DNA of 64,000 nucleotides from Zavarzinia aquatilis (GCF_003173035.1 NZ_QGLE01000006.1:124578-188577); one strand, 5' to 3'. Shown: positions 34,104 to 47,353, counted from the stretch's first letter. Made by a program: numbers and translations. The notes: generated by a model not told the origin, from the letters alone.

Positions 34104-36608
34104 TTAAAGTACCCGCTCCCCGGCCTCGTTGATCAGCACTTCGCGCTTGCCGACATGGTTCGGCTTGCCGACGATGCCGGCGTCTTCCATCTGTTCGATG
34201 ATGCGGGCGGCGCGGTTGTAGCCGATCTGCAGGTGGCGCTGGATGAAGCTGGTCGACGCCTTGCCCTCGCGCGCGACGATGGCGACGGCCTTGTCGTAGA
34301 GATCGTCGCCGGTACCGCCGCCGACGCCGCCGTCCTCCAGCGCCTCCATGCCCTCAGGCTCCTCGGTCACGGCCTCGACATAGTCGGGCTCGCCCTGGGC
34401 CTTCAGGAAGGCGATCACGTCTTCCACTTCCTGGTCCGAGCAGAAGGGGCCATGGACGCGGGTGATGCGCCCGCCACCGGCCATGTAGAGCATGTCGCCC
34501 TGGCCGAGCAGCTGCTCCGCGCCCTGTTCGCCGAGGATGGTGCGGCTGTCGATCTTGGACGTGACCTGGAACGAGATGCGGGTCGGGAAATTCGCCTTGA
34601 TCGTGCCGGTGATGACGTCGACCGACGGGCGCTGGGTCGCCAGGATCAGATGCATCCCGGCGGCGCGCGCCATCTGGGCGAGGCGCTGGATCGCGCCTTC
34701 GATGTCCTTGCCGGCGACCATCATCAGATCGGCGAATTCGTCGACGATGATGACGATGAAGGGCAGGGGCTCGAGCGGGATCGCCTGTTCCTCGAAGATC
34801 GGCTTGCCGGTCGAGGCCTCGAAGCCGGTCTGCACCGTGCGCTTCAATTCCTCGCCCTTGGCCTTGGCTTCGGCGATGCGGGCATTGTAGCCGGCGATGT
34901 TGCGAACGCCGAGGCGGGACATCTTGCGATAGCGGTCTTCCATCTCGCGCACCGCCCATTTCATGGCGACCACGGCCTTGGCCGGTTCGGTCACCACGGG
35001 GGCGAGCAGATGGGGAATACCCTCGTAGACCGAGAGTTCCAGCATCTTGGGATCGACCATGATCAGCTTGCACTGGTCCGGCGGCAGCCGGTAGAGCAGC
35101 GACAGGATCATGGTGTTGACCGCGACCGACTTGCCCGAGCCGGTGGTGCCGGCGACGAGAAGATGCGGCATCCGCGCGAGATCGGCGACCACGGGCGCGC
35201 CGCCGATATCCTTGCCGAGGGCGATGGTCAGGGCCGAGGCCGTCTTCTCGTATTCCTGCGACGACAGGATTTCCGACAGCCACACGGTCTCGCGCTTCAC
35301 GTTCGGCAACTCGATGCCGATGGCGTTCCGCCCCGGCACGACCGAGACGCGGGCCGAGATCGCGCTCATCGAGCGGGCGATGTCGTCGGCGAGGCCGATC
35401 ACCCGGGCCGACTTGGTGCCCGGCGCGGGCTCCAGCTCATAGAGCGTGACCACGGGGCCCGGCCGCACCTTCACGATGTTGCCGCGCACGCCGAAATCGT
35501 CGAGCACGGATTCGAGCAGGCGGGCGTTGGTTTCCAGCGCCGCCTCGTCGATCGCCTCGGACTCGCGCTTCGGCGCGGGCTTCAGCAGGGACAGGGGCGG
35601 CAACTGGTATTCGCCTTCAGCCACCCCGAGGTCGAGGGCGGCCTGGCTTTCCTCGAGCGCGCGCTTGCCCGGCTTGCTGATCTTCGACGGCGTCTCGACG
35701 ATGCGGCGGCTTTCTGCCGGGGGCGGCTCGGCCACCACGCTTTCGGCGGGCGCTGGGCGAACCGGCACTTCCGCGGCGACGGCGCCTGCCGGGGCGGCGG
35801 CGAATTTCGGCTCCGCCCGCTCCCGGCGCGGGGCGGGAGTCTTGCGTGGCGGTGGCGGCGCGTTCGTCGGGGCGGGTTCCCGTTCGGCGTCGGCCCGGCG
35901 CAGGGCGAAGCCCGGCATGTCGGACTTGCGCGCGAAGATGCGCTGGGCGCCCGAGACCAGCCAGCGGCTGCCCGCCTGGCCGAAACGGCTGGCCCCGGCG
36001 GCACTGCGGCCGAGAGCGCGCCATTCGCCGAGGCTGAGGCCCATGGCGAAGACGAGGGCCATCAGGGTGAGCAGCATCAGCACGAAGGAAAGCCCACCCC
36101 CGGCGAGGCCGATGCCGAAAGCGGACAGGCCCGATTGCAGGGCGGGCGCGACCATGCCGCCGACAAGACCGCCGAGGCCACTGCGCAGCGGCCATTCCGG
36201 GCCGACGTCGAAGCCGTTCACCGAGGCGGCGCCGAGCACGAGCGCCAGCAGGCTGAGAACACCGTTCAGCCCCCAGTGACGCAGGCCATGGTGGGAAAAC
36301 AGCCGCCAGCCCCAGGCGCCGAGGATCAGCGGCAGCAGACCGGCGGCGACACCGCTCCACTGGATCAGGAAATCCGCGGTATAGGCGCCGATCGGCCCGA
36401 TCAGGTTGCGGGTCGGCGCGTCGGTCTCGACATTCAGGCTGGCATCGCCCGCGGTATAGGACACGAGGGCGAGACCGAGCGCGGTCGCCAGCGCGAAGAG
36501 GGCGAGGCCGAGGATTTCGGCCGAGCGGGCGCGCAGCGCGCGGCCCAGCCCCTTCGGCAGCAGGCGCCGCGCGGCGCTTCCCGATGTTGTGTCGGCCGTC
36601 TGGGCCAT
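34104..36608 (-). CDS. ftsK: DNA translocase FtsK
   Basis: 834 residues. About four N-terminal membrane spans ([37 protein letters not shown] and two more), a Pro/Ala-rich linker (residues about 210-330), then the RecA-like motor: Walker [17 protein letters not shown], the preceding [25 protein letters not shown] and Walker [13 protein letters not shown]. The C-terminal gamma winged-helix domain [20 protein letters not shown] is complete, so it should read KOPS-type polarity sequences. I start at MAQTADTTS after CGAGGAC; 85 upstream codons are open but cross a C-tract region and do not fit. It segregates chromosome termini at division. Confidence 0.96.
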   Translation of the reverse strand: MAQTADTTSGSAARRLLPKGLGRALRARSAEILGLALFALATALGLALVSYTAGDASLNVETDAPTRNLIGPIGAYTADFLIQWSGVAAGLLPLILGAWGWRLFSHHGLRHWGLNGVLSLLALVLGAASVNGFDVGPEWPLRSGLGGLVGGMVAPALQSGLSAFGIGLAGGGLSFVLMLLTLMALVFAMGLSLGEWRALGRSAAGASRFGQAGSRWLVSGAQRIFARKSDMPGFALRRADAEREPAPTNAPPPPRKTPAPRRERAEPKFAAAPAGAVAAEVPVRPAPAESVVAEPPPAESRRIVETPSKISKPGKRALEESQAALDLGVAEGEYQLPPLSLLKPAPKRESEAIDEAALETNARLLESVLDDFGVRGNIVKVRPGPVVTLYELEPAPGTKSARVIGLADDIARSMSAISARVSVVPGRNAIGIELPNVKRETVWLSEILSSQEYEKTASALTIALGKDIGGAPVVADLARMPHLLVAGTTGSGKSVAVNTMILSLLYRLPPDQCKLIMVDPKMLELSVYEGIPHLLAPVVTEPAKAVVAMKWAVREMEDRYRKMSRLGVRNIAGYNARIAEAKAKGEELKRTVQTGFEASTGKPIFEEQAIPLEPLPFIVIIVDEFADLMMVAGKDIEGAIQRLAQMARAAGMHLILATQRPSVDVITGTIKANFPTRISFQVTSKIDSRTILGEQGAEQLLGQGDMLYMAGGGRITRVHGPFCSDQEVEDVIAFLKAQGEPDYVEAVTEEPEGMEALEDGGVGGGTGDDLYDKAVAIVAREGKASTSFIQRHLQIGYNRAARIIEQMEDAGIVGKPNHVGKREVLINEAGERVL

Positions 36609-36748
36609 GTGTCCTCGTGGCGATGGCGGCCGAACTGGCGGCCGGAAATACGCAGGCACCGCGCGGCAGCGCCGCCCGGAACGAATCAACAACCCGAGGC
36701 TACACGTCGCGGCGTCGCGGAACAACAGCAGGGGGCTTGCCGCGGAAG

Positions 36749-36784
36749 CCCCCCCACTGGCCCCCCCCCCCCCACTGGCCCCCC
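36749..36784. repeat. Cytosine tracts with ACTGG units upstream of ftsK
   Basis: C7-ACTGG-C13-ACTGG-C6, a low-complexity block in the 254-base gap between the ftsK start and the EthD-like gene. The C13 run is prone to slippage and to sequencing error, so its exact length is uncertain. The rest of the gap holds nothing else I recognise. Confidence 0.7.
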
Positions 36785-36862
36785 TGTCCTTCGCCACGGC
36801 AATGGGCAATGCTGCCGGTGGCCCTTGGCCTGCGAGAAGAAGAATCACGGGAAGGAAATCCA

Positions 36863-37174
36863 ATGACCGCCGTCGTCCTCGTTGTTTACGGTACGCCCAA
36901 AGACCCCGCGCATTTCGACGATTACTATGCCCGCGTCCATGTTCCGCTGGCGGCGAAGATCCCCAATCTCGCCGGGCTGACCCTCAGCAAGGCGCCGATC
37001 GCCGCCCTCGCCGGGGGTGCGGCGCATCTTGTCGCCCGCCTCGAGTTCGCCGACATGGGCGTGCTGCAGGCCTCCATGGGCTCGGCCGAGGGCAAGGCCA
37101 CGGCGGCCGATCTCGGCAATTTCGCCTCGGGCGGGGTGCAGATCCTCGCCTTCGAGGAAGACCGCAAGGCCTGA
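36863..37174 (+). CDS. EthD-family small protein
   Basis: 103 residues. The frame is open far upstream, but the ATG at 36863 with GGAAGGA before it gives the expected length. [20 protein letters not shown] and [20 protein letters not shown] match the EthD dimeric alpha-beta barrel family, named for a protein needed for ether-fuel oxidation but widespread with unknown chemistry. The His in [14 protein letters not shown] is the family hallmark. It precedes the thiolase by about 90 bases on the same strand. Confidence 0.82.
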   Translation: MTAVVLVVYGTPKDPAHFDDYYARVHVPLAAKIPNLAGLTLSKAPIAALAGGAAHLVARLEFADMGVLQASMGSAEGKATAADLGNFASGGVQILAFEEDRKA

Positions 37175-37254
37175 GCCATCGACAGGCGGGCGTGCCACCC
37201 GTTTGGACGGTTTGCGGTCCCGCCCGCCTGTGTATAGTGCCGCCACCAATAAAC

Positions 37255-37261
37255 GGAGGAG
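37255..37261 (+). promoter_or_regulatory. Shine-Dalgarno deciding the thiolase start
   Basis: GGAGGAG touches the ATG at 37262, too close to serve it, but is six bases from the GTG at 37268, which therefore is the probable start. Confidence 0.65.
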
Positions 37262-37267
37262 ATGGTG

Positions 37268-38446
<1,179 letters not shown>

Positions 38447-38463
38447 TCTCTCGCTTCACGTCA

Positions 38464-38530
38464 CGTCATGCCGGCCCCGCGCCGGCATGACGATGTCGTC
38501 GCGGATCGTCTTCCCGGCGAAGGCCGGGAC
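38464..38530. repeat. REP-like doublet, copy B
   Basis: A perfect 12-bp stem CGTCATGCCGGC / GCCGGCATGACG with a 5-nt loop at 38464-38492, then TCCCGGC-GAAG-GCCGGGA at 38512-38529. Same paired-palindrome layout as the copies near 11205 and 54199. It sits 17 bases after the thiolase stop and could also terminate it. Confidence 0.68.
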
Positions 38531-38563
38531 CTCGGTACGAAATGATGTGCGCGACCGCTGAAA

Positions 38564-39091
38564 TTATAAGATGCCCAGTTCCCGGAAGACCGTGGAGGCT
38601 TCGGGCTTCAGCCAGTATCGTACGCCTTCCGGGCTTTTGTTCTTGATCAGAAGAACACTGGACTGATCGCGCTCGTGCGGCAGGAACGCGCCGAAACAAC
38701 CATGTCTTTCAAATACCAGGTGACCGAGAATCAGGCTGATGTCCCCTTTGCCACGCGCGGCCTGCAGCTCCTCGTGACTGCAACCGGGATGATCTGCCAG
38801 CCACCGGATGGTCCAGATTTCGTCCGCGCTGGGCAGTTGGGCCTGCGTAAAGGCCCAACGGATCGTTGCCTCCAGGGGTAGACCGGACACGGCCTTGGCC
38901 CATTCGTCGTGCTGCTCGGCCTGAGACGTCGTCCATTCCTGAGCAGGTCTGCGTCTCAATTCACCGTCGCAGGCTTCGACGACTTCATTCACGCCCTTGT
39001 TTCGGGCGTTCTCCCGGACATTCATGACGTCTTTTGTCGACAGTCGCCGAAGACGTTCAATTGCCCTGCTGATCAGAACTGGTGACGTCAT
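38564..39091 (-). CDS. Hypothetical protein, less G+C-rich than neighbours
   Basis: 175 residues that I do not recognise. A first half rich in charged helices (AIERLRRLSTKDVMNVRENARNKGVNEVVEACDGELRRR) is followed by TIRWAFTQAQLPSADEIWTIRWLADHPGCSH, which may be a winged-helix-like segment, and a C-terminal region LILGHLVFERHGCFGAFLPH. No signal peptide or membrane span. By eye it is poorer in G+C at third positions than the genes on either side, so it may be a recent arrival. I start at the ATG after GGAG; a TTG overlapping the thiD stop is the alternative. It follows thiD on the same strand, ending close to a REP-like doublet. Confidence 0.6.
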   Translation of the reverse strand: MTSPVLISRAIERLRRLSTKDVMNVRENARNKGVNEVVEACDGELRRRPAQEWTTSQAEQHDEWAKAVSGLPLEATIRWAFTQAQLPSADEIWTIRWLADHPGCSHEELQAARGKGDISLILGHLVFERHGCFGAFLPHERDQSSVLLIKNKSPEGVRYWLKPEASTVFRELGIL

Positions 39092-39117
39092 GGCCGCGCA
39101 CTCCACATTGGTGATCG

Positions 39118-39933
39118 TCAAAGCCCGAACGGCTGCACCGTGTGGCCGTGGTTCAGCGGGCCGTGGCCCTGGCCGAGGCCCGGTGCCGTCGCCAGCGCGC
39201 GGCGGACATAGGCCCGCGCCCGCTTGACCGCCGCGACGAGGTCCAGTCCCTGGGCAAGGCCGGTCGCGATGGCGGAGGCGAGGGTGCAGCCGGTGCCATG
39301 GGTGCTGGTGGTCGCGATGCGCGGGTCGTCGAAATAGACGAGGCCTTCGGGCACCACCAGCACGTCGCGCAGCAATTCGCCGTCGAGATGGCCGCCCTTC
39401 AGCAGGACGGCGCCGCAGCCGAGCGCCAGAAGATCGAAGGCGGCGCGGTCCATGTCGCCGATGTGGGTGACCGGCCGGCCGAGCAGGACCGAGGCTTCGG
39501 GCAGATTGGGCGTGATCACGCTCGCCCGGGGGATCAGGCGGGTGCGCAGCGCCTCGACGGTCGCATCGGTGGTCAGGCTGGTGCCACCCTTGGCGACCAT
39601 GACCGGATCGACCACCAGCAGGTTCGGCGCCGAGGCCCGGTCGAGCCCGGCAAGCACCGCGTCGACCGTGTCGACCGAATGCAACATGCCGGTTTTCACC
39701 GCGTCGGCGCCGATATCGTCGAGACAGACCGCCATCTGGCGTGTAACCGCCTCTGACGGAATATCGACGATGCCGTGGACGCCCAGCGTGTCCTGGATGG
39801 TCAGGGCGGTGATCGCGGTCATGGCATAGCCGCCGAGGGCGGTCACCGTCTTGATGTCTGCCTGGATGCCGGCGCCGCCGCCGCTGTCCGACCCCGCGAC
39901 GATCAGCACCCGGCCCCTGTTCGCCTTCGTCAT
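39118..39933 (-). CDS. thiD: Bifunctional hydroxymethylpyrimidine/phosphomethylpyrimidine kinase
   Basis: 271-residue ribokinase-fold enzyme phosphorylating HMP and HMP-P in thiamine synthesis. [20 protein letters not shown] is the ThiD entry motif, [14 protein letters not shown] and [14 protein letters not shown] follow, and the anion-hole/catalytic region is [21 protein letters not shown] start at the ATG that overlaps the glmM stop by four bases (ATGA), so it is translationally coupled to glmM. The frame is open upstream only as a shadow of glmM. No thiC or TPP riboswitch is nearby. Confidence 0.95.
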   Translation of the reverse strand: MTKANRGRVLIVAGSDSGGGAGIQADIKTVTALGGYAMTAITALTIQDTLGVHGIVDIPSEAVTRQMAVCLDDIGADAVKTGMLHSVDTVDAVLAGLDRASAPNLLVVDPVMVAKGGTSLTTDATVEALRTRLIPRASVITPNLPEASVLLGRPVTHIGDMDRAAFDLLALGCGAVLLKGGHLDGELLRDVLVVPEGLVYFDDPRIATTSTHGTGCTLASAIATGLAQGLDLVAAVKRARAYVRRALATAPGLGQGHGPLNHGHTVQPFGL

Positions 39934-41282
39934 GCCGCTACCCGCTCCAAAGCCTGCACCACTTCCGCCACCGCGCTCTCGACCAGCGACTGATCCTCGC
40001 CCTCCGCCATCACGCGGATCACGGGTTCGGTCCCGGACTTCCGGATCAGCAGCCGGCCGCTGCGCTCCAGCCGCGACTCGACGGCGGCGATGATCGCCTT
40101 CACCCCCTCGTCCTCCAGCGGGTGGCGCTGGCCGGCGAGGAAGCGGACATTGCGCAGGACCTGCGGCAGCGGCTGGAAACGCCGGCACACTTCCGACGCC
40201 GGCCGTCCCGCCTCGACCACCATGGCGAGGACCTGCAGGGCGGCGATCAGCCCGTCGCCGGTGGTCGCGAAATCCGACAGGATGATGTGACCCGACTGTT
40301 CCCCGCCGACATTGTAACCCTGTTCGCGCATCCGCTCGACGACATAGCGGTCGCCGACGGCGGTGCGCGCCATGGTCAGGTCCAGACGGGCGAGGTGGCG
40401 CTCCAGCCCCAGGTTGGACATCACGGTGGCGACGATGCCGCCGCCGCGCAGGCGCTCGGTACGCTGAAAATGCTCGGCGACGACGGCCATCAGCTGGTCG
40501 CCGTCGACCACCTGGCCGGCCTCGTCCACGAGGATCAGCCGGTCGGCGTCGCCGTCGAGGGCGATGCCGATATGGGCATCGTGCTGCAGCACCGCCTGAC
40601 GCAGCGCCTTGGCATGGGTCGAGCCGCAGTCGCGGTTGATGTTGAAGCCGTCGGGCGAGACCCCGATGGAGACGACTTCGGCCCCCAGCTCCCACAGCAC
40701 GGTGGGCGCGACCTTGTAGGCGGCGCCATGGGCGCAATCGACGACGATCTTCAGCCCGTCCAGCTTCATGCCGCGCGGGAAGGTCGCCTTGGCGAACTCG
40801 ATGTAACGCCCGGCGGCATCCTCCAGCCGCTGCGCCCGGCCGAGGGCCCTGGGCTCCGCCCGCTTCACCTCGCCCGCCTCGATCATCTTCTCGATCGCGA
40901 TCTCGACCTCGTCCGACAGTTTGTAGCCGTCGGGGCCGAACAGCTTGATGCCATTGTCCTGATAGGCGTTGTGCGAGGCCGAGATCATCACCCCGAGATC
41001 GGCGCGCAGCGAGCGGGTCAGCATGGCGACGGCGGGTGTCGGCATCGGGCCGACCAGCATCACATCCATGCCGACGGCGACGAAGCCCGCCTGCAGCGCC
41101 GCCTCGAGCATATAACCCGACAGACGGGTATCCTTGCCGATCACCACCCGGGGCCGGTGGCTGCCGGTCTGGAACAGGCGGCCGGCGGCCTGGCCGACGG
41201 CGAGGGCGAGTTCCGCCGTCATCGGCTCCATGTTCGCGGTGCCGCGGATGCCGTCGGTGCCAAACAGCTTGCGTGAGGTCAT
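39930..41282 (-). CDS. glmM: Phosphoglucosamine mutase
   Basis: 450 residues. Converts glucosamine-6-phosphate to glucosamine-1-phosphate for UDP-GlcNAc and hence peptidoglycan. N-terminus [19 protein letters not shown], catalytic serine loop [19 protein letters not shown], metal-binding DGDADR, and the phosphate-binding end [17 protein letters not shown] are all present. Length normal. The ATG is 14 bases after the folP stop. It follows folP and precedes thiD, all minus strand, in the usual ftsH-folP-glmM order. Confidence 0.97.
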   Translation of the reverse strand: MTSRKLFGTDGIRGTANMEPMTAELALAVGQAAGRLFQTGSHRPRVVIGKDTRLSGYMLEAALQAGFVAVGMDVMLVGPMPTPAVAMLTRSLRADLGVMISASHNAYQDNGIKLFGPDGYKLSDEVEIAIEKMIEAGEVKRAEPRALGRAQRLEDAAGRYIEFAKATFPRGMKLDGLKIVVDCAHGAAYKVAPTVLWELGAEVVSIGVSPDGFNINRDCGSTHAKALRQAVLQHDAHIGIALDGDADRLILVDEAGQVVDGDQLMAVVAEHFQRTERLRGGGIVATVMSNLGLERHLARLDLTMARTAVGDRYVVERMREQGYNVGGEQSGHIILSDFATTGDGLIAALQVLAMVVEAGRPASEVCRRFQPLPQVLRNVRFLAGQRHPLEDEGVKAIIAAVESRLERSGRLLIRKSGTEPVIRVMAEGEDQSLVESAVAEVVQALERVAA

Positions 41283-41296
41283 GGTCGCTCGGGCTT

Positions 41297-42283
41297 TCAG
41301 TCGTGCGGGGGCGGGGCGGCATTGATCGCCGTCCATAGTTTCACTGCCTGCACCGTCTCTGCAACATCGTGCACGCGCAGGATCGCCGCGCCCCGGTCGA
41401 GCCCGGCGAGGGCGGCGGCGAGGGAGCCGGCCAGCCGCGCCGCGGGCTCGGTGATTCCGGCGAAATGGCCGATGAAGGATTTCCGCGACACCCCGAGCAG
41501 GATGGGCAGGCGGAGGGCGTGGAGCGCGTGCAGCCCGTCGATCAGCTCGGCATTGTGGCGGGCGGTCTTGGCGAAGCCGATACCGGGGTCGAGGATCAGG
41601 CGGCTCCTGGCGATGCCCGCCGCCACCGCCCGCTCGCAGGCGGCATCGAGTTCGGCGACGACCTCGAAGAGGAGGTCGTCGTAATGCGGCGCCTGCTGCA
41701 TGGTCGCCGGCAGTTTCCGGGCGTGCATCAGGACGACGGGGCAATCCTGCCCGGCGAGGAAGGGCGCGGCCGCTGCATCGAAGGCGAGGGCGGAGACATC
41801 GTTGACGACGGTCGCGCCGGCCTCAAGCGCGGCCTTCATCACCGCCGCCTTGCGGGTATCGACCGAAATCCCGACGCCGAGGCGCCGCGCCCCTTCGATC
41901 ACCGGGCAGATGCGGTCGATTTCCTCGGCCACCGGCACTTCGGCCGCGCCCGGCCTCGTCGATTCGCCGCCGATGTCGAGCATGTCGGCCCCGGCCTCGA
42001 CCAGCCGTTCCGCCTGTTCGATGCCGGCCCGGCCGAGGAAGCGGCCGCCGTCCGAGAAACTGTCGGGCGTCGCGTTGACGATGCCCATGACGAGGGGGCG
42101 GCCCGGATCGGGATAGGCCGGCGCCCCGGTCAGGGGCAGCAACTCCCGCGTGCCGGGACCAAGGCGCAGATGATGAAGATGGGCAAGACCCGGCCCCAGG
42201 GCCATGGCCCGGCCTTCGGCGACCGCCTGGGCGGCTTCCGCCCCGCGTAGCAGGCCGGCGGGGGATATATAGCTGCCGTGCAT
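41297..42283 (-). CDS. folP: Dihydropteroate synthase
   Basis: 328 residues, longer than the E. coli enzyme by about 45 residues at the N-terminus (to about residue 65, with no assigned domain). It condenses pABA with dihydropterin pyrophosphate. Pterin-site motifs [19 protein letters not shown] and [45 protein letters not shown] and [11 protein letters not shown] are intact, the last being the C-terminal Lys/Arg site. I use the ATG after AGAGGG; a GTG at 42307 is a longer alternative. A strong terminator of ftsH lies right before it, so folP needs read-through or its own promoter. Confidence 0.94.
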   Translation of the reverse strand: MHGSYISPAGLLRGAEAAQAVAEGRAMALGPGLAHLHHLRLGPGTRELLPLTGAPAYPDPGRPLVMGIVNATPDSFSDGGRFLGRAGIEQAERLVEAGADMLDIGGESTRPGAAEVPVAEEIDRICPVIEGARRLGVGISVDTRKAAVMKAALEAGATVVNDVSALAFDAAAAPFLAGQDCPVVLMHARKLPATMQQAPHYDDLLFEVVAELDAACERAVAAGIARSRLILDPGIGFAKTARHNAELIDGLHALHALRLPILLGVSRKSFIGHFAGITEPAARLAGSLAAALAGLDRGAAILRVHDVAETVQAVKLWTAINAAPPPHD

Positions 42284-42310
42284 GGCCCTCTTTACCACAG
42301 GCGCCACAAA

Positions 42311-42339
42311 GAAAAAGGGGCCGGTGTCGCCACCGGCCC
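42311..42339 (-). terminator. ftsH: Rho-independent terminator of ftsH
   Basis: Perfect 9-bp stem GGGCCGGTG / CACCGGCCC with a TCGC loop, followed on the minus strand by TTTTTC. It stands 26 bases after the ftsH stop and about 28 bases before the folP start. Confidence 0.88.
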
Positions 42340-42364
42340 TTGTCGAAAGCGGAGCGGTAAACGC

Positions 42365-44296
<1,932 letters not shown>

Positions 44297-44366
44297 TTGC
44301 GTCACCTTTCCCGCCGGCGATGCCGGCCTTCCGCCGTTGCCGGCGGTCCATTCATTCGTTCTGTTC

Positions 44367-44394
44367 TAAATAATGTGCCTGAACCGGTAAACAA
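44367..44394 (-). promoter_or_regulatory. ftsH: Candidate sigma-70-type promoter of ftsH
   Basis: On the minus strand, TTGTTT (44389-44394) and TATTTA (44367-44372) are 16 bases apart in the gap between tilS and ftsH, about 70 bases before the ftsH start. It implies that ftsH can be transcribed separately from the tol-tilS run. Confidence 0.5.
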
Positions 44395-44408
44395 CACCCT
44401 GATCCGTC

Positions 44409-45656
44409 TCAGGCCGAAAACATGCTGGGGGCACAATAGCGCAGTCGTGCCGCCTGTGGAGTCCCGAATTCCAGGGTAGGGACGGCGATCAGCCGGCCTT
44501 GTGAGAAAACCGCCGGCAGAACCTGGCGCTCTGCCGCCGGCAGGGCGGGAAGTCCTTGCGGGCGATGCGCGCCGAGGGCGGCGATGGTCACCGGCTGCGC
44601 CCCGGCGACGACGGCGAAGCGGCCGTCCCACACCCCGGCGGCCCCGGCGCCGAGTTCCAGATCGGGGCCGAGGCGGCGGGCCTCGCGCAGCACCCGGACA
44701 TGCCCCCGGCCGGGCAGGAAGCGGCAACCGCCGAGGGTCGCGCCCGGAAAATCCCCATCCCCGGCGATCAGCGCGGCCAGCCGGTCCAGCCGGTCGCGCC
44801 GGGGCGGATAGGCGCCGCCGCCGACCGCCCGGATCAGCCGGGCGAGGGCACGCTCGACCAGCGGCGCGGGCGTGCCGCGCAAAGCGGCGACCTCGATCCC
44901 GCCGACCCCGGCGGGGGACAGGGTGAAGGCCCGGCGCACCAGATCGTCGACCAGAGTCTCGATCGCCGCGCGGTCGCGCCGCAGCCGGTCCGCCGTCGCC
45001 GCCAGCCCCTCCGCGTCGAGGCCGAGGGTGGTCATCGCCCGGCGGATGCGCACCCGCTCGAAGGCGGGATCGTGATTCATCGGGTCGTCGGCGGCGTGAA
45101 GGCCGGCGCGCGCGACCAGCGCCGCCGTCTCCGCCCGGCGAAAGCCGAGCAGCGGGCGCAGCAGGCGGATGTCGCCAAGCCGGGTTTCGGGCGCCATGGC
45201 CGACAGCCCGTCGAGGCCGCTGCCCCGCTCGAGCCGCATCAGCAGGGTTTCCGCCTGATCGTCGAGCGTGTGGCCGGTGGCGAGGGCCGGCACCGCGGCC
45301 GCCCGGCACCAGGCCGCCATCAGTTCGTAGCGGCAGGCCCGTGCCGCGGCTTCGAGTCCCCGCCGGGGCAGGGGCCGGTTGGGGCGCAGCACCGCGTGGT
45401 CATGGCCAAGGGCGGTGGCCTGCGCGGCGACGGCCCCGGTTTCCCGCGCCGATTCGGGGCGAAGGCCGTGATCGACCGTCAGGACGTAAAGCCGGCGGTC
45501 CGGCGCCGCGCGGGTCCAGCCGTCAGCCAGCAGGAGAAGGGCGAGACTGTCGGCCCCGCCCGAAACGGCGAGGGCGAGGCGCCCGCCGGGGGCGAGCGCA
45601 TCGAGGGCGGCGGCGAAACGCGCCGCCACCTCAGGGGGGAGCGCCTCGGGGGGCAC
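44409..45656 (-). CDS. tilS: tRNA(Ile)-lysidine synthetase
   Basis: About 415 residues. PP-loop ATPase that converts the wobble C34 of tRNA-Ile(CAU) to lysidine. The P-loop is LALAVSGGADSLALLLLADG, followed by LTVDHGLRPESARE and ATGHTLDDQAETLLMRLERG. A C-terminal TilS region with GFRRAETAALVARAGLHAADDP is present. The start is uncertain: I use the GTG opening VPPEALPPEV, four bases after the cpoB stop; an ATG at 45728 would overlap cpoB and add 24 atypical residues. It lies between cpoB and ftsH in the usual order. Confidence 0.92.
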   Translation of the reverse strand: MPPEALPPEVAARFAAALDALAPGGRLALAVSGGADSLALLLLADGWTRAAPDRRLYVLTVDHGLRPESARETGAVAAQATALGHDHAVLRPNRPLPRRGLEAAARACRYELMAAWCRAAAVPALATGHTLDDQAETLLMRLERGSGLDGLSAMAPETRLGDIRLLRPLLGFRRAETAALVARAGLHAADDPMNHDPAFERVRIRRAMTTLGLDAEGLAATADRLRRDRAAIETLVDDLVRRAFTLSPAGVGGIEVAALRGTPAPLVERALARLIRAVGGGAYPPRRDRLDRLAALIAGDGDFPGATLGGCRFLPGRGHVRVLREARRLGPDLELGAGAAGVWDGRFAVVAGAQPVTIAALGAHRPQGLPALPAAERQVLPAVFSQGRLIAVPTLEFGTPQAARLRYCAPSMFSA

Positions 45657-45660
45657 CCTG

Positions 45661-46566
45661 TCAGGGGCAGCCGGCGGCCTTGCGCTCGCGGTCGGCACGG
45701 CTCTTGATCGTCTGGCTGGCGTCGGCATAGCGGCCGGGCAATTCGCCCAGCACCTGGCACCCCTTGTCCTTCTGGCCCATCTGAATGAGGCTCATGCCCA
45801 GTTTCAGAAAGGAATCCGGCGCCTTGGCGCTGTCGCCATAGGTCTTGACCCCGGTCAGGAAGGTCTGGGCCGCGACATCGTAATTGCCACGCACATAATA
45901 GGTCTCGCCCAGCCAGTATTGGGCATTGCCCGCCAGCTTGTCCGAGCCATAGGTCGAGATGAAGGACTTCAGGCTGGCCTCGGCCTGATCGTATTCGCCC
46001 CGGCGCAACATGCCGAGGGCGGCATCATAGGCGGTCAGCGCGGCGGGCGAGGAACTGGCGGTCGACGGGCCGCCCGGGCGGGACGATCCGCCCGAGGGCG
46101 CAGGCGCGGGGGCCGGCGTCGACGGCGCGGGGGCCGCGGGCGCGGGCGTCGGCGTCACGGCGGCGCCGACCCCGGCACCAGCCGCGGCGGGGGCACCGCC
46201 GCCGGCCATCAGACCCGTCGCCTCTTCCAGCCGGTTCAGGCGGAATTCGACATCGTCCTGCAGGCGCTTCATTTCGGCCTGATTGCGGTCGGCGGTATTC
46301 TGCGCCTCTTCCATCTTGCCGGTCAGGCGGCGGATTTCTTCCTCGAGCGCGGAAAGCCGCAGGTCGAGCTGGGCCGCCGCGGCGGGGGAGACGCCGCCGG
46401 CCTGGGCCAGCTGAATTTCGGTCGCGGTTTCCGACAGGGCGGCCAGATGATCGCGCAGGGCGCCCAGATCGCTCGCCGCCTGGCCGAAGGCCGGGGCGGT
46501 CCAGGCCGCCAGCAGCAGGGCCCCGGCGACGGGCAGGCGGGACGGACGGCTGAACAGACGGAACAT
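45661..46566 (-). CDS. cpoB: Tol-Pal cell division coordinator CpoB (YbgF)
   Basis: 301 residues. Signal peptide LPVAGALLLAAWTAPAFGQA, a coiled-coil trimerisation segment (LDLRLSALEEEIRRLTGKMEEAQNTADRNQAEMKRLQDD), a long Ala/Pro/Gly linker, then TPR repeats: AYDAALGMLRRGEYDQAEASL, GNAQYWLGETYYVRGNYDVAAQTF, KAPDSFLKLGMSLIQMGQ. It is the periplasmic partner that links Tol-Pal constriction with peptidoglycan synthesis. I start at MFRLFSRPSRLPV; the 51 codons before are open but precede the signal. Downstream of pal by about 180 bases. Confidence 0.94.
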   Translation of the reverse strand: MFRLFSRPSRLPVAGALLLAAWTAPAFGQAASDLGALRDHLAALSETATEIQLAQAGGVSPAAAAQLDLRLSALEEEIRRLTGKMEEAQNTADRNQAEMKRLQDDVEFRLNRLEEATGLMAGGGAPAAAGAGVGAAVTPTPAPAAPAPSTPAPAPAPSGGSSRPGGPSTASSSPAALTAYDAALGMLRRGEYDQAEASLKSFISTYGSDKLAGNAQYWLGETYYVRGNYDVAAQTFLTGVKTYGDSAKAPDSFLKLGMSLIQMGQKDKGCQVLGELPGRYADASQTIKSRADRERKAAGCP

Positions 46567-46682
46567 GGGGCGAATCCTCGAATCGACCGGGCCGGCGGAG
46601 AACCCGAACATATCTAATTGACGAAGGACCTTGGCGAAAGCATGGCGCCAAGGCGCCGGCTTGCCGGCCCCGGACATGAAGA

Positions 46683-46710
46683 GGCCCGCCCCGGCGTACC
46701 GAGGCGGGCC
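46683..46710 (-). terminator. pal: Hairpin after pal
   Basis: GGCCCGCC / GGCGGGCC, perfect 8 bp with a 12-nt loop, about 38 bases past the pal stop and followed on the minus strand by TCTTC. It may attenuate pal relative to cpoB. Confidence 0.5.
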
Positions 46711-46747
46711 ATGCTTCACCCTACCAGATCCGCGAGGCGGACCGGGA

Positions 46748-47233
46748 TCAGTTCACGCGGCTGAAGCCACGACGGTTCTGGGCCCAGGCGCCCTCGTCCG
46801 AACCGACCGCGAAGGGACGGTCCTTGCCGTAGGAGATGACCTGCAGACGGTTGGCGTCGACGCCGAGCGAGATCAGATAGGCGCGGGCGGCGTTGGCGCG
46901 ACGCTCGCCGAGGGCGAGGTTGTATTCGCGGGTGCCGCGCTCGTCGCAGTGACCTTCGATGGTCAGCGTGACCGCCGGGTACTTCGCCAGCCAGGCGGCC
47001 TGGGCCTGGAGGGTGGACTGACCTTCCGGCTTCAGGTTGTACTGGTCGAGGTCGAAGAAGACGCTGTCGCCGGCGTTAGCGGCGAGGTCTTCCTGCGAGC
47101 CCGGGGCATAAGCCGAGGCGGCGCCGGTCGAGCCGCCGGTGGGGGCCGATTCCGGGGTGGAGGAGCAGGCAGCCACGACGAAGAGGGCCGCGACGAGGCT
47201 GGCGATCTTGTAGCCGGGATGAGTGAAGCGCAT
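46748..47233 (-). CDS. pal: Peptidoglycan-associated lipoprotein Pal
   Basis: 161 residues. Lipobox KIASLVAALFVVAAC with the acylated Cys, a Ser/Thr/Gly-rich tether, and an OmpA-like domain: SVFFDLDQYNLKPEGQSTLQ, TIEGHCDERGTREYNLALGE and RRANAARAYLISLGVDANRL (peptidoglycan-binding Asp and Arg in the last two). Anchors the outer membrane to the wall and binds TolB. I start at MRFTHPGYK; longer frame upstream lacks a signal. The gap to tolB (214 bases) contains a strong hairpin. Confidence 0.97.
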   Translation of the reverse strand: MRFTHPGYKIASLVAALFVVAACSSTPESAPTGGSTGAASAYAPGSQEDLAANAGDSVFFDLDQYNLKPEGQSTLQAQAAWLAKYPAVTLTIEGHCDERGTREYNLALGERRANAARAYLISLGVDANRLQVISYGKDRPFAVGSDEGAWAQNRRGFSRVN

Positions 47234-47353
47234 AGCAGTAGAACTCCTGAGGGTGCAGCGCTGTCGGTGCGCGCCGAGCGGCATGGAGGTATCGCTGGGT
47301 GCAGAAATATCATCTCGCACTTGCGAAATCCACTGCGCCGTGCGCGGAAGGAC

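Noticed and set aside
34155-36866. Very long open frame antisense to ftsK
   Set aside because: It mirrors the codon structure of ftsK; its translation is His/Asp/Gly-rich low-complexity typical of antisense frames in G+C-rich genes, with no domain motif.
39118-41322. One giant gene covering thiD and part of glmM
   Set aside because: The upstream part of that frame is a shadow of glmM; thiD begins at the ATG overlapping the glmM stop.
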